A stretch of 49,404 nt of DNA from Okeania sp. KiyG1 (GTDB lineage Bacteria > Cyanobacteriota > Cyanobacteriia > Cyanobacteriales > Microcoleaceae): contig NZ_BLZO01000107.1 in assembly GCF_014132355.1 (NCBI RefSeq), positions 1 through 49,404 of the forward strand, read 5' to 3'. Below, piece by piece: positions 11,001-19,458 of the stretch. The translations under genes and the position numbers were made by a program. Under the pieces are notes generated by a model. It did no database searches. It saw nothing but the letters and a program-made list of their open reading frames with translations, and was not told where the DNA came from. Position 1 is the stretch's first letter. The number at the start of each line of letters is the position of its first letter.

Positions 11001-12477
11001 CCTCACCTCTGATCGAACCCTTCGCACCACCAGTAATGCCAATACCTCCATTCTCGATATTTCTAGTGCCATTAAAGCCTCTCAAGCGCTCTCTGGAGAA
11101 ATCGAACTGGAAGTCTTGCTCTCCCAACTGATGAAAATTGTCCTCGAAAATGCAGGAGCTGACAAAGCTGCATTAATCTTGAATAATGACGGAACTTGGG
11201 AAATTGTTTCTCAGTGCATAGAAGAAACCTGTCAGTTATGCCTAACCTCCCTCGACAATAGCGATCGTCTCCCTGCCAGCATTGTTCGTACCGTCCAACG
11301 CACTAAAAAACCTATTATTCTCAACCACGGGGTTCAAGACACCCACTTGGCATCGGATACTTATCTCATACAACAGCAACCCAAAAGCTTATTCTGTAAC
11401 CCTATTCTCAATCAAGGTCAGCTCATTGGTATTTTGTACCTCGAAAATAATCTCAGTGCGGGAGCTTTTAGCAGCGAACGGGTGGAACTGCTGAATTTAG
11501 TCTGTTCCCAGGCAGCGATTTCTATTGAAAATGCCCGCTTATACCAACAATCTCAAAATTATGCTAAAAAACTTGAAGGTACAGTGCAAGAGCTTCAGCA
11601 GACACAGCAGCAATTGCAGAAATCTTTTGAGGAGTTGAAACAAGCACAACTGCAACTTGTGCAAAGTGAAAAAATGGCTTCTATTGGTCAGTTAACTGCC
11701 GGAATTGCTCACGAAATCAACAATCCATTAGGTTTTATTTCTGGGAATTTCACTTTTACTGACTATTATATTCAAGACCTAATTGAACTGTTGAAACTTT
11801 ATCAAGCAGAATTGCCTTCTCCTAGTGAAAAAATTCTGAATAAAGTTAAGGAGATGGAGTTAGATTATCTCATAGAAGACTTACCCAAAAATATTGATTC
11901 GATCAAACAAGGTATCAAGCGGATTACTGAAATTAGCACATCAATGAGAATCTTTTCTCGTGCCGATACTGTAGCTAAAGTTCCTTTTAATCTCCACGAA
12001 GGAATAGATAGCACTTTATTAATTCTCAAACACCGACTCAAAGCTGATGAAAAACGCCCAGAAATAGAAGTGGTGAAAAACTATGGTAATTTATCGGAAG
12101 TTAATTGCTATCCAGGACAATTAAATCAAGTATTTATGAATCTAATTGCTAATGCTATTGATGCTTTAGAAGAAAATAATCTAGGTAAGACTTTTGAGGA
12201 GATTGAAACTGCACCAAATCAGATTATTCTGACTACAGAAATTGACAGAGAAAAACAACAGATAATCATCCGCATTCGAGATAATGGCATGGGCATGAGT
12301 AAGGAAGTCAAAGAAAAAGTTTTTGAACATTTATTTACGACTAAAGGAGTAGGAAAAGGTACGGGTTTAGGTTTATCAATTTCCCGGCAAATTGTAGAAG
12401 AAAAACATGGAGGTCAAATTGTTTTGACTTCAGAATTAGGAGAAGGCACAGAATTTGCTATTGTTCTGCCTCTTTAG
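8020..12477 (+). CDS. Hybrid kinase paralogue, ATPase-GAF-histidine kinase part
   Basis: Second fragment (1,485 aa) of the split hybrid kinase. It begins at ATG 8020 exactly where the paralogue reads MMLVAGFSGIGKT. The P-loop is at residues 6-13, followed by FLDDLQWAD Walker B, a long TPR-like helical region, a GAF domain, a coiled coil rich in Gln/Leu before the H-box, AHEINNP (H1231), and HATPase motifs DNGMGMS and GKGTGLGLS. The frame is already open from about 7936, so a frameshift within the upstream repeat would give one protein of about 1,840 aa. Whether 8020 is used as an independent start is unknown, and no convincing Shine-Dalgarno is visible. The coding region is otherwise intact, arguing against old decay. 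Confidence 0.88.
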   Translation: MMLVAGFSGIGKTAVVNEIHKPITRQHGYFIKGKFDQFNRNVPFSAFAQAFRQLIGQLLGESDNKLEIWKEKLLEALGENGQVIISLIPEVANIIGKQPPVAELSGSENQNRFNLLFKKFVQVFTSAQHPLTIFLDDLQWADSASLNLLKHLMEPSEVETESGYLLILGAYRDNEVSPAHLLIQTLNDIAKQSTPINTLTLQPLGEGDITRLTAETLLCSEDIAAPLAKLVYQKTQGNPFFTTQFLLGLHQDHHITLNAEAGYWQCDLTQVKKLSLTDDVVTFMVSRLQKLPGSTQDLLKLAAFIGNRFDLETLCIACQQGREDVATNLWSALQEGLIVPESETYKFFQGESESAKSAKNITVEYRFLHDRVQQAAYSLIPDEEKPAVHYRIGLYFLENFSEEEQEEALFAIVNHLNFGQSLLTEKSEQKRLAELNLRVGKKALSSVAYKAAIEYLETGIKLLESETWSSEYNLFFELYKGLCEAYLADAEYGKLEDAIAIALNNISDSVDRIEFYILEIVKFVLEGNCEKSIEVGLTGLNELGIDVDTENLPELINSEFSMIEQQMENRSISSLLELPTQVDRITAAKIKLLVTLNSPTYILGNFDLSNFVSLKATSLSVKYGNIDESIKAYASYGLFLNVIKAEYQRAYEFGKLALDLSYTLNSKVERCKAGLFLGAALHVWAKPIQGAAQVNYDCFLAGTEAGEVQFSGYNLYCNILNRLFQGEYLSSVAEDINNYWLVAEKSKDVLLLCALAATRIFVQKLCLSADEYEQSASRLEAEAIIHENKELAWTSVCFHYCLNIHSCYVLESFEESFEYFKKAGTILDAAAGYTTISNYYYYASLVLLQLYSRRSPQEEVELLEQVKTKQKQLKAWTESCPENFLHKYLLVEAERHRVLDDKGSAIEIYDRAISGAKENGFTQEEALANELAAKFYLEWGKEKIAQTYMVEAYYCYARWGAKAKTDHLEATYPQLLTPILQQPKSTLTLKTKTTLTSDRTLRTTSNANTSILDISSAIKASQALSGEIELEVLLSQLMKIVLENAGADKAALILNNDGTWEIVSQCIEETCQLCLTSLDNSDRLPASIVRTVQRTKKPIILNHGVQDTHLASDTYLIQQQPKSLFCNPILNQGQLIGILYLENNLSAGAFSSERVELLNLVCSQAAISIENARLYQQSQNYAKKLEGTVQELQQTQQQLQKSFEELKQAQLQLVQSEKMASIGQLTAGIAHEINNPLGFISGNFTFTDYYIQDLIELLKLYQAELPSPSEKILNKVKEMELDYLIEDLPKNIDSIKQGIKRITEISTSMRIFSRADTVAKVPFNLHEGIDSTLLILKHRLKADEKRPEIEVVKNYGNLSEVNCYPGQLNQVFMNLIANAIDALEENNLGKTFEEIETAPNQIILTTEIDREKQQIIIRIRDNGMGMSKEVKEKVFEHLFTTKGVGKGTGLGLSISRQIVEEKHGGQIVLTSELGEGTEFAIVLPL

Positions 12478-12676
12478 TAAACTTTTATTTTTTGCTCTAC
12501 TAATATAATGTCCGGATGATTAGATATCTCCAGAAAAGAGGGAACAGGGAACAGGGAACAGGGAACCCACCCTCGCCCCTCCCCTCCCAGGAGGGGAATA
12601 ATTGATAATTTATGGATAAGAATTGATTTGATTTTTAATTTTTGGAGATGTCTATTAGTTATAATAAAATTTTTGT

Positions 12677-12728
12677 TTGTAGTTGGGCTTTAGCCCGAAC
12701 TCTAGATAGGGCTAAAGCCCAACTACAA
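12677..12728. terminator. Perfect hairpin between convergent genes
   Basis: A perfect 20-bp stem (TTGTAGTTGGGCTTTAGCCC, its complement at 12709-12728) with a 12-nt loop lies between the convergent ends of the hybrid kinase and the membrane protein. It could end transcription from both sides. The same arms recur at 23352-23369 and 23580-23597, separated there by about 210 bp, so it is also a dispersed repeat. The rest of this spacer (12478-12752) holds a GGGAACA run and one ATAATGTCCGG repeat end. Confidence 0.55.
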
Positions 12729-12752
12729 GCTTTAATTATTAATTATTAATTG

Positions 12753-14840
12753 TTAAATACTACCATTTTTTATAATCTGGTGATTTGTATCTAATTTATA
12801 AGCTTTACCTGATTTAGCATCAAATGCCCAAGCTGCAATTTTCAACTTACCTTTTGGTAATAATTTACCAGAAATTGTTTGTTCCCAACCTGCATTAAGG
12901 TATGCTGGATTATTGAATAGTTGAACTAAATTTTCTCTTGGAGTTTGAGCAGACATCAAAACATCAAAAATAATCCAATCATCTTTTTCTTTTGAGTTTA
13001 ATACCCCGTCATCTACAGGGTGTTTATAATTAGTTGGGGTTTGAGTCCCCATCCACTTTTTCCTTATTCCTTCTTCCTTCTTCTTTCCTCCTTCTTCCTT
13101 ATTCCTTCTTCCTTCTTCATTAGTTGGAGTTTGAGTCCCCATACGCTTATTCCTTATTCCTTCTTCCTTCTTCCTTCTTCCTTCTTTTTTATAGGTTAAA
13201 ATAATTGCATCCGCAGGTTCATTACGGTCTGGTAAAAATGCCCAACCATTGACAAAATACCAACTATTTAAAGGTATAATTCCATCTAATGAACCATAAT
13301 TTTTATCTTTCTGTTTTTTATTAGCTATCGCTTTGATATTATTGCTGGTAACTAAATTAGGTTTTAACATACCTAAGTAGTTAAGTTTATTGACTAAATC
13401 TTTAACATAATCATAACTTGCTAAAATATTTTCTTCAACACAAGATTTATTTTCAATGATATTAATGAATGACAAACAAGTTTTTCCTTCCATACGCAAT
13501 TGATAGCTGGATTTAATTTCTTTCACGCTATAAGTAAATGATTGATAGTGTAAAATCATCGCTCCAGTTATGGCGATCGCTACTTTCAAGAATTTAGAAT
13601 TTAGAATTAAGAATTTAGAATTACCTCTTCTTATAAATAAGAGGATTGGATCAAAGAATTTTTTTTCTTCTCTTGGTCGATTGGATATGGCGAGGGAAGC
13701 TCCGTTAACTACCGCTTTTTTATCCATGAATGGAGAGGCTTTATACCTAAATTTTTCGGTGATTTTATGGAGCCATACTTGCGATTTCCTCGGATTTATC
13801 TGACTAGAAATATGACTAAAAACTATTGGTAATAAATGTATAATCGCGATTATTAAATAAAGAGAAAATGTTGTATACTTTGAAGATAAAGCACTTTCTA
13901 GTCCAAAACCAACTCTACCAACGGCAGTAATTAAAGCACTAATGATTGAATAGAAAGCAATCATTATCCAACCAATTGTTCTCTGGAAAAGATGCAGATT
14001 TTTAATATGTTTGAGTAGGTAAATAAATAAACAGCTAAATATTCCTATTTCTACTCCACCAATAAATATCGAAGAAGTAAGAGGAGATATTTCAAAACCA
14101 GAACCTAAAGGAGAACCCAAAAAGGCTAGGAAAAAATGTAAAGTCTGCTCTGGATGCCGAAATGCTGGTATGAGACTAGGGCTAAGTTTAGGCTTTTGAT
14201 AATCATAAAAATAGATAATTATATTGCTGATAGAAACTGCTATCCAGCTTAAGAATAACCATTTTTGTTTCAGTAAATCTGACGTTGATTTTGCCGTAAC
14301 TAATGTGAGTACAGGTAAGACAATTACCCAAGCTATCATCCCATTAGAATAGGAAAAAGTACTAATGATGCAAAGCATCATACAAATTAAAAATTTATAT
14401 CTAGTATTAAAGTAGGAATAGATAACTGAAATTGCTGTAGTAATACAAGCGATCGGCATCATAACTACTAATTGGATTCCCCAAAACCAGTTATCATATT
14501 GAATTGGAGAAAATATCAGTAGATTTGCTAATAAAGCTATGACTGAAGTTGTCAATAAATTAGCGTTTACAGTTAATCTATTGAGGCGATAAATATTAAC
14601 AGAAACTAGACAAGCTAACATAAATATTACTAACATTTCATATCTCACATCCCAGTTAGTTAAATATGCCAGTCCGAGAAATATTAGTCGTGGAAATAGT
14701 TTTCTACTTTCATTATGTTGAGCAATCAAGTCTTGCCAGGACAAGGAATTTTGGGAAATTTTTATGAATAATTGAGGCATGAGATTCCATTGGTCCCAAT
14801 AAGGCATATTAACGCTGTAAGTCAGAATTAATATTCCCAT
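12753..14840 (-). CDS. Polytopic membrane protein, possibly a GT-C type glycosyltransferase
   Basis: About 695 aa with roughly ten hydrophobic segments in the first 350 residues and another near 420-435, then a soluble C-terminal part. It lies 133 bp downstream of a GtrB-like glycosyltransferase on the same strand, suggesting it uses the lipid-linked sugar or modifies the same glycan; this is inference. ATG 14840 falls inside a hydrophobic stretch (the upstream frame reads ISIFLVILPAVA), so the true start may be further upstream (open to about 14915), perhaps at a rare codon. Residues 361-418 are encoded by a mobile repeat that also occurs between genes. Residues about 548-607 are encoded by GAAGGAA-type repeats with two MGTQTPTN copies. 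Despite both insertions the frame stays open. Confidence 0.75.
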   Translation of the reverse strand: MGILILTYSVNMPYWDQWNLMPQLFIKISQNSLSWQDLIAQHNESRKLFPRLIFLGLAYLTNWDVRYEMLVIFMLACLVSVNIYRLNRLTVNANLLTTSVIALLANLLIFSPIQYDNWFWGIQLVVMMPIACITTAISVIYSYFNTRYKFLICMMLCIISTFSYSNGMIAWVIVLPVLTLVTAKSTSDLLKQKWLFLSWIAVSISNIIIYFYDYQKPKLSPSLIPAFRHPEQTLHFFLAFLGSPLGSGFEISPLTSSIFIGGVEIGIFSCLFIYLLKHIKNLHLFQRTIGWIMIAFYSIISALITAVGRVGFGLESALSSKYTTFSLYLIIAIIHLLPIVFSHISSQINPRKSQVWLHKITEKFRYKASPFMDKKAVVNGASLAISNRPREEKKFFDPILLFIRRGNSKFLILNSKFLKVAIAITGAMILHYQSFTYSVKEIKSSYQLRMEGKTCLSFINIIENKSCVEENILASYDYVKDLVNKLNYLGMLKPNLVTSNNIKAIANKKQKDKNYGSLDGIIPLNSWYFVNGWAFLPDRNEPADAIILTYKKEGRRKKEEGIRNKRMGTQTPTNEEGRRNKEEGGKKKEEGIRKKWMGTQTPTNYKHPVDDGVLNSKEKDDWIIFDVLMSAQTPRENLVQLFNNPAYLNAGWEQTISGKLLPKGKLKIAAWAFDAKSGKAYKLDTNHQIIKNGSI
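13588..13760 (-). repeat. Inverted-repeat element read in frame inside a CDS
   Basis: A copy of a dispersed element embedded in the membrane-protein gene. From 13760 down it reads ACCGAAAAATTTAGG, TATAAAGCCTCTCC, AAAAAAGCGGTAGTT, ATATCCAATCGACCAAGAG and AAGAGGTAATTC, followed by AATTCTAAATTCT tandem repeats. Other copies are near 15935, 19231, 22079, 26074, 37242 and 38385. It contributes the peptide from TEKFRYKAS to about NSKFL (residues 361-418). Confidence 0.85.
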
Positions 14841-14973
14841 TGCGACTGCTGGAAGTATTACTAAAAATATGCTGATCCAATATAGAATTTGGAAATTATA
14901 CTTGAATATTTTTTGTTAATTAGGGATTTTTTTCTGTTGTCATTATCCTCATTACGTTCCAAAGTTGAAGTTT

Positions 14974-15927
14974 TCAACTTTCATCTGAACTGATTTTTTC
15001 AAAGCCAATTTTTTCTCTAATAATATAGTATGGTCTTTGTCTAACCTCATCATAAATACGACCAATATATTCTCCAATAATTCCTAGAGACAGCAGTTGT
15101 ACTCCCCCCATAAAAAATGTTGTAGTTAAACCATAAGCCCAGGATAAAAATTCTTGCCCTAAAACAAATTTAACGTAAAGACCAATTGTTCCGATAATAA
15201 AAGAGAAAATTGCAGATACTAACCCTAAAATAGTTGCTATTTTCAAGGGAATAGTTGAAAAAGAAAATATGCCATCAAAAGCAAGCTTAAATAACTTAGC
15301 AACTGAAACTTTAGGCTCACCTCGATATCGAGGACCACGTTCTACATAAACTCCTATTTGTTTAAATCCAGCATAAGCTCTTAAACCACTTAAATATTTG
15401 TTGCGTTCTGGCATTTGCCGTAGAGTTAATATGACTTTTCTATCCATTAATGAAAAGATACCTGCATCCATGGGAGTGATAATTCCTGACAACTTCCTTT
15501 GAATGTAATAAAAACTTTTAAATGCTAATCGTTTCAACAACTTTTCTTTACGATTCTTTCTAATAGCATAAACCACATCATATCCCTCTTGCCAAAGTCT
15601 TGAAAAACTAATAATTGCTTCAGGAGAATCTTGCAAATCTCCATCCATTAAAATAACAGCTTTTCCATCAGCATGATCGATTCCTGCAGACAAAGCACAT
15701 TGATGCCCAAAATTTCTAGAAAAGTTAATAATTTTTACTTCTAAGTGTTGCTGACTTATTTTTTTTAACAGTTCAAAGGAAGAATCTACACTACCATCAT
15801 TGATAAAAATTACTTCACTATTACCATCAAGTCGCTGTAAAACATCTAATAACTGTCGCCATAGTTCAGGGATAATTTCTTCTTCGTTGAAGATGGGAAT
15901 AATTATAGAATAATCTATATTTTTCAT
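14974..15927 (-). CDS. GtrB/DPM1-type family 2 glycosyltransferase
   Basis: 317 aa. The GT-A domain starts SIIIPIFNEEE (7-17), followed by NDGSVDSS with D44 and the metal-binding MDGDLQD (D96, D98). Two C-terminal membrane helices (about 225-255 and 265-290) and a cytoplasmic tail end in IGRIYDEVRQRPYY, typical of undecaprenyl- or dolichyl-phosphate sugar transferases (GtrB, DPM1-like). It would move a sugar from a nucleotide donor onto a polyprenyl phosphate at the inner membrane face. The length is normal for the family. It is the first gene of a likely two-gene unit with the membrane protein ending at 12753. The sugar cannot be told from sequence. Confidence 0.92.
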   Translation of the reverse strand: MKNIDYSIIIPIFNEEEIIPELWRQLLDVLQRLDGNSEVIFINDGSVDSSFELLKKISQQHLEVKIINFSRNFGHQCALSAGIDHADGKAVILMDGDLQDSPEAIISFSRLWQEGYDVVYAIRKNRKEKLLKRLAFKSFYYIQRKLSGIITPMDAGIFSLMDRKVILTLRQMPERNKYLSGLRAYAGFKQIGVYVERGPRYRGEPKVSVAKLFKLAFDGIFSFSTIPLKIATILGLVSAIFSFIIGTIGLYVKFVLGQEFLSWAYGLTTTFFMGGVQLLSLGIIGEYIGRIYDEVRQRPYYIIREKIGFEKISSDES

Positions 15928-16448
15928 AGTTTTTACCGAAAAATTGTGGTTTAAAGCCTCCCATTTTAAGGGGATAATAAAGAAAAATTTTCCTGTTCGT
16001 CAATCCTATCCGTTTTAAAGGAAAGGTAATAATTAATAATTAATAATTAATAATTAATAATTAATAATTAATTGTTGAATCACTTCTCGCCCAAATGATA
16101 CATATCTAGTTTATAATTGTCAACCCAGGAGATAATATCATGTCCGGTTGAATAGTTATTGTATAGTTGGGTGTGGGGAACCCACCCCTAACCCCGACCG
16201 TGGAGGGGAAAAGGGGAGTGGGTGAGTAGGGGAGATTGAAGTATTTATAGAATTATAAACATATACTATATAACCGGATTTTATATAAGAAATTATTTAC
16301 AGCACTTTTGAGGAAGTGTGAGGTACAGTTGTAAGACTATTCTTATATTCCCTGTTCCCTATTCCCTGTTCCCTGTTCCCTATTCCCTAGAGCAATAAAA
16401 CTTTGTACCTCCAAGACTAGAAAACTACTGTAATAAAAAGGAATCAAA
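15928..16448. repeat. Divergent intergenic region with repeats
   Basis: The spacer lies between the divergent glycosyltransferase and rnhA genes. It holds a short form of the ACCGAAAAATT element (15935 to about 16075) that lacks the internal GCGGTCG...CGACCAAGAG cassette. An AATTAATAATTAATA tail follows, then an ATATCATGTCCGG repeat end (about 16133) and TTCCCTATTCCCTGTTCCC runs (about 16346-16388). Promoters for both genes must lie here, but none is clear. Confidence 0.65.
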
Positions 16449-16919
16449 ATGACAGAAAAAATCTCAAAAGTTACTATCTATACTGATGGTGCTTGTAGTG
16501 GCAATCCTGGCCCTGGAGGGTATGGAGTTGTTATTATTACCGATAAACACCGCCAAGAATTATCTGGAGGTTATAATTTAACTACTAATAACCGCATGGA
16601 ATTAATGGCAGCAATACTAGGACTTCAAACTCTAGAATCTACTTGTGATGTGACTCTTTATACTGACTCTAAATATATCGTTGATGCCATTACTAAAGGT
16701 TGGGCAAAACGCTGGCGAGCTAATGGTTGGAAACGGAATAAAAAAGATAAAGCAATGAACCCCGATCTATGGGAACAATTATTAGATTTATGTAACCAAC
16801 ATCAAGTGGAATTTTCTTGGGTGCGTGGTCATTCTGGCAATCTAGAAAATGAGCGATGCGATCGCTTGGCAGTGCAAGCATCACAACAACCAAATTTACC
16901 ACCAGACTCCGGTTACTAA
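16449..16919 (+). CDS. rnhA: Ribonuclease HI
   Basis: 156 aa, the usual length for bacterial RNase HI. It cleaves the RNA strand of RNA/DNA hybrids (R-loops, Okazaki primers) in the cytoplasm using two Mg ions. The catalytic residues are visible: D13 in [14 protein letters not shown]51 in NNRMELMA and D73 in YTDSKYI. Late motifs are the active-site loop His in RGHSGN and the final Asp in NERCDRLA. A Shine-Dalgarno-like AAAGGA precedes ATG 16449. It stands alone: the upstream gene is divergent and the downstream spacer is repeat-filled. Confidence 0.96.
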   Translation: MTEKISKVTIYTDGACSGNPGPGGYGVVIITDKHRQELSGGYNLTTNNRMELMAAILGLQTLESTCDVTLYTDSKYIVDAITKGWAKRWRANGWKRNKKDKAMNPDLWEQLLDLCNQHQVEFSWVRGHSGNLENERCDRLAVQASQQPNLPPDSGY

Positions 16920-17707
16920 GGGGGAGTGTGAGGAGTGTGGGAAGTGTGGGGAGTGTGGGGAGTATGGGAAGAAATTAAAAAATTAGGACTTAGGCAGTAG
17001 AACGTATTTCCGTCATTGCGACCGATAGGGTTTGCGGAGCAGTCCGGAACGGAAAGCAATCTCAAACGCTACTTTTTCCTGCCTCGTGGGTAATATCATG
17101 TCCGCATAAGAGCGTGATAAAAAAAACGGCGTTGCTGAATTGAAGTATGAATGCGCGATTGTTTGGTTCTCGCCTTCGCCCCCGCGCATCCCCCGTTCAA
17201 CAAAAAGCGCAGCAACATCTGGCTTCCCCCTTTTCAAGGGGGACAGGAGGGGGATCAAGGGGGACTTTTAGAGTTTTATTCCCCCCAATTTTGGCTTGCT
17301 CGGGGGGCAAAATCATACCCAAAATCAGCAACACCAAAAAAACTTTCTCCTCTCCTCCTCTTTCTTCTTCTTTATTTTCTCCTGATATAGAATCCGGTTA
17401 TACAGTATATGTTTATAATTCTATCCACACTTTCTCGCCTTCAATCTCTTGACTTCCCCTTCTTCCCACACGAACCAACTTCCCACACTCCCCACCCCCA
17501 AATATACGATAAGTATTCAACCGGATTTGATATGACTCCTGACTCCTGACTCCTCCGTCGTTTATTTATAACTGTTCAACCGGACATGATATAAGTCCAG
17601 ATATCTTTAACATTACTATGCAGGACAACCATTATTTGAAGTCTTTCAAAAAGTGCATTTAGCCTCTAAACTAGATTCAGCAATCTATAATATTAGGAGG
17701 GTTAGCT
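16920..17707. repeat. Repeat-filled spacer upstream of mgtE
   Basis: No credible gene. It contains GGGGAGTGTGG runs (16921-16965), a TAATATCATGTCCGC end (about 17090) matched by AACCGGACATGATATAA (about 17576-17594), and between them an element with GGCGTTGCTGAATTGAAG / GCAACATCTGGC ends (about 17130-17220). A CCCCCTTTTCAAGGGGGAC...CCCCCCAATTTTGG palindrome (about 17225-17310) and CTCCTGA runs follow. The small reading frames here are built from these repeats. An AGGAGG at 17695-17700 is the ribosome site for mgtE. Confidence 0.65.
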
Positions 17708-19114
17708 TTGACTGAAGATAATAACTATTCATCCCCTTCCATAGCCACTATTTCTCGTCAAGAATTACGGGAGTTAGTTCGATCGCAACTTCAAGCTCTG
17801 CTAGAACAAGATAACTTATCTGGAGCTAAAGCAATGTTAGTTCCCGTACAACCCGCTGATATTGCCGAAGCGATCGAAGGTTTACCAGAAACAATGCAAG
17901 TCATAGCATTTCGCTTACTTTCTAAAGGTGAGGCGATCGAAGTCTATGAACAACTAGACTCCAGCGTACAACAGTCTCTTTGTGAAAAATTCAAACGTCA
18001 AGAAGTTATAGATATCGTTGATAAAATGTCACCTGATGACCGTGCTAAACTATTTGAAGAATTACCCGCAACCGTTGTCAGGCGTTTATTAGGTCAACTT
18101 AGTCCTGCCGAACGCCAAGCTACAGCGCAACTTCTGGGTTACAACTCTGGAACAGCAGGACGAATAATGACTCCGGAATACATCTCCCTCAAAGAAGAAT
18201 ATACAGTTTCTCAAAGTTTAGAACGTATTCGCTCATTAGCTCACGTTACTGAAACAGTTTATTCTCTATATGTCACTGACACTAACCGTCATCTCACAGG
18301 TATTCTGTCGTTGCGAGATTTAGTCACTTCTCAACTCAACCAAACCATCAGCGAAATTATGAGTCGTGATTTTGTCTGCGTGCAAACTGGTACTGACCAA
18401 GAAGAAGTTGCTCGTATTATTCAGCGTTACGACTTTCTGGCAATACCAGTAGTAGATAGTGAACAACGACTGGTGGGTATCATTACCATTGATGATGTGC
18501 TAGATATTTTGGAACAAGAAACTACTGAAGATATTTATGCTTTAGGTGGGGTGCAGTCTGAAGGTGATAACTATTTCCAGATAAATCTATTTACTGCTGC
18601 TCGTAGAAGAGTGGTCTGGTTATTTGTGTTACTACTGACAAATAGTGTTACGGGTGGAATTATTACAGCACAAGAAGATATTCTGCAAAAAGTAGTTGCC
18701 TTAGCAGCATTTATTCCATTGTTGACTGGTACTGGAGGGAATGTGGGGGCGCAATCTTCTACTGTTGTGATTAGAGGTATGAATACCGATGAAATCTGGA
18801 AAATTGGGCCGTTTAAAGTGATTCTGCGTGAAGCTGCTGCTGGTGCAATACTTGGGAGTGTTCTCGGTTTGTTAGCAACAGTTTGGGCTTTCCTGTTTAT
18901 TGTCAATGGTAATTTAGAAGTGTCAGTGACAGTGGGTGTAAGTTTGCTAGCAATCTCAATTTTGGCTTCTGTTGCTGGTTCGTCTTTGCCATTCCTATTT
19001 CGCTCATTTGGGTTAGACCCCGCCTTAATGTCAGCACCTTTTATTACTACTGCGGTGGATGTTCTCGGTGTTCTGATTTATTTCAACTTGGCACGAGTAA
19101 TTTTACAAATATGA
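17708..19114 (+). CDS. mgtE: MgtE-type magnesium transporter
   Basis: 468 aa, the full MgtE length. The TTG start at 17708 is supported by a strong AGGAGG at 17695-17700 with a 7-nt spacer. The N-terminal superhelical domain (about 30-130) contains DIAEAIEGLPE and ELPATVVRRLLGQLSP. Two CBS domains follow (about 135-265, with PVVDSEQRLVGIITIDD), then the connecting helix and a five-helix channel domain with the diagnostic TGGNVGAQSSTVVIRG. It carries Mg2+ (possibly other divalent ions) into the cell, gated by cytosolic Mg2+ binding between the N and CBS domains. The gene is intact and not obviously in an operon. Confidence 0.95.
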   Translation: MTEDNNYSSPSIATISRQELRELVRSQLQALLEQDNLSGAKAMLVPVQPADIAEAIEGLPETMQVIAFRLLSKGEAIEVYEQLDSSVQQSLCEKFKRQEVIDIVDKMSPDDRAKLFEELPATVVRRLLGQLSPAERQATAQLLGYNSGTAGRIMTPEYISLKEEYTVSQSLERIRSLAHVTETVYSLYVTDTNRHLTGILSLRDLVTSQLNQTISEIMSRDFVCVQTGTDQEEVARIIQRYDFLAIPVVDSEQRLVGIITIDDVLDILEQETTEDIYALGGVQSEGDNYFQINLFTAARRRVVWLFVLLLTNSVTGGIITAQEDILQKVVALAAFIPLLTGTGGNVGAQSSTVVIRGMNTDEIWKIGPFKVILREAAAGAILGSVLGLLATVWAFLFIVNGNLEVSVTVGVSLLAISILASVAGSSLPFLFRSFGLDPALMSAPFITTAVDVLGVLIYFNLARVILQI

Positions 19115-19458
19115 AAGAATTTGTGGAGGAGTCATTTCAGTTATCAGTTATCAGTTATCAGTACCTCTACTTTAAAAGGGGAGACTTGAGACCTTATTTT
19201 TTGGTCAGACAGATTTATAATGCCCAAATTACCTATAAATTGTGGTTTAAAGCCTCCCCTTTTAAGGGGAAAAAAGCGGTCGTTTGCGGAGCATTCCGTA
19301 GGATGGGATGGCGAGGTCTCCTCGCCATATCCAATCGACCAAGAGAAGAAAAAAATTTTCCTGTTCGTCAATCCTCTTCTTTTCAAGGAGAGGTAATTAT
19401 TAATTATTAATTATTAATTATTAATTGTTGAAATTATCTTTAACTTCTTAACTCTAAA
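19115..19458 (+). repeat. Full-form dispersed element and repeats
   Basis: TTATCAG repeats (about 19138-19161) are followed by a full copy of the AAATTGTGGTTTAAAGCC element (about 19231-19430) with the internal GCGGTCGTT...ATATCCAATCGACCAAGAG cassette. The element ends in AGGAGAGGTAATTATTAATT tandem repeats. A 99-codon frame across it (19111-19410) is composed of repeat sequence and is not called. Confidence 0.75.

Noticed and set aside
17147-17452. 101-codon plus-strand frame upstream of mgtE
   Set aside because: It is composed of repeat-element pieces (CCCCC palindromes, TCTCCTCC runs). No conserved-looking protein pattern or ribosome site.
19111-19410. 99-codon frame overlapping the mgtE stop (ATGA)
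   Set aside because: The peptide is encoded by TTATCAG repeats and a dispersed element, whose other copies lie between genes with no such frame.
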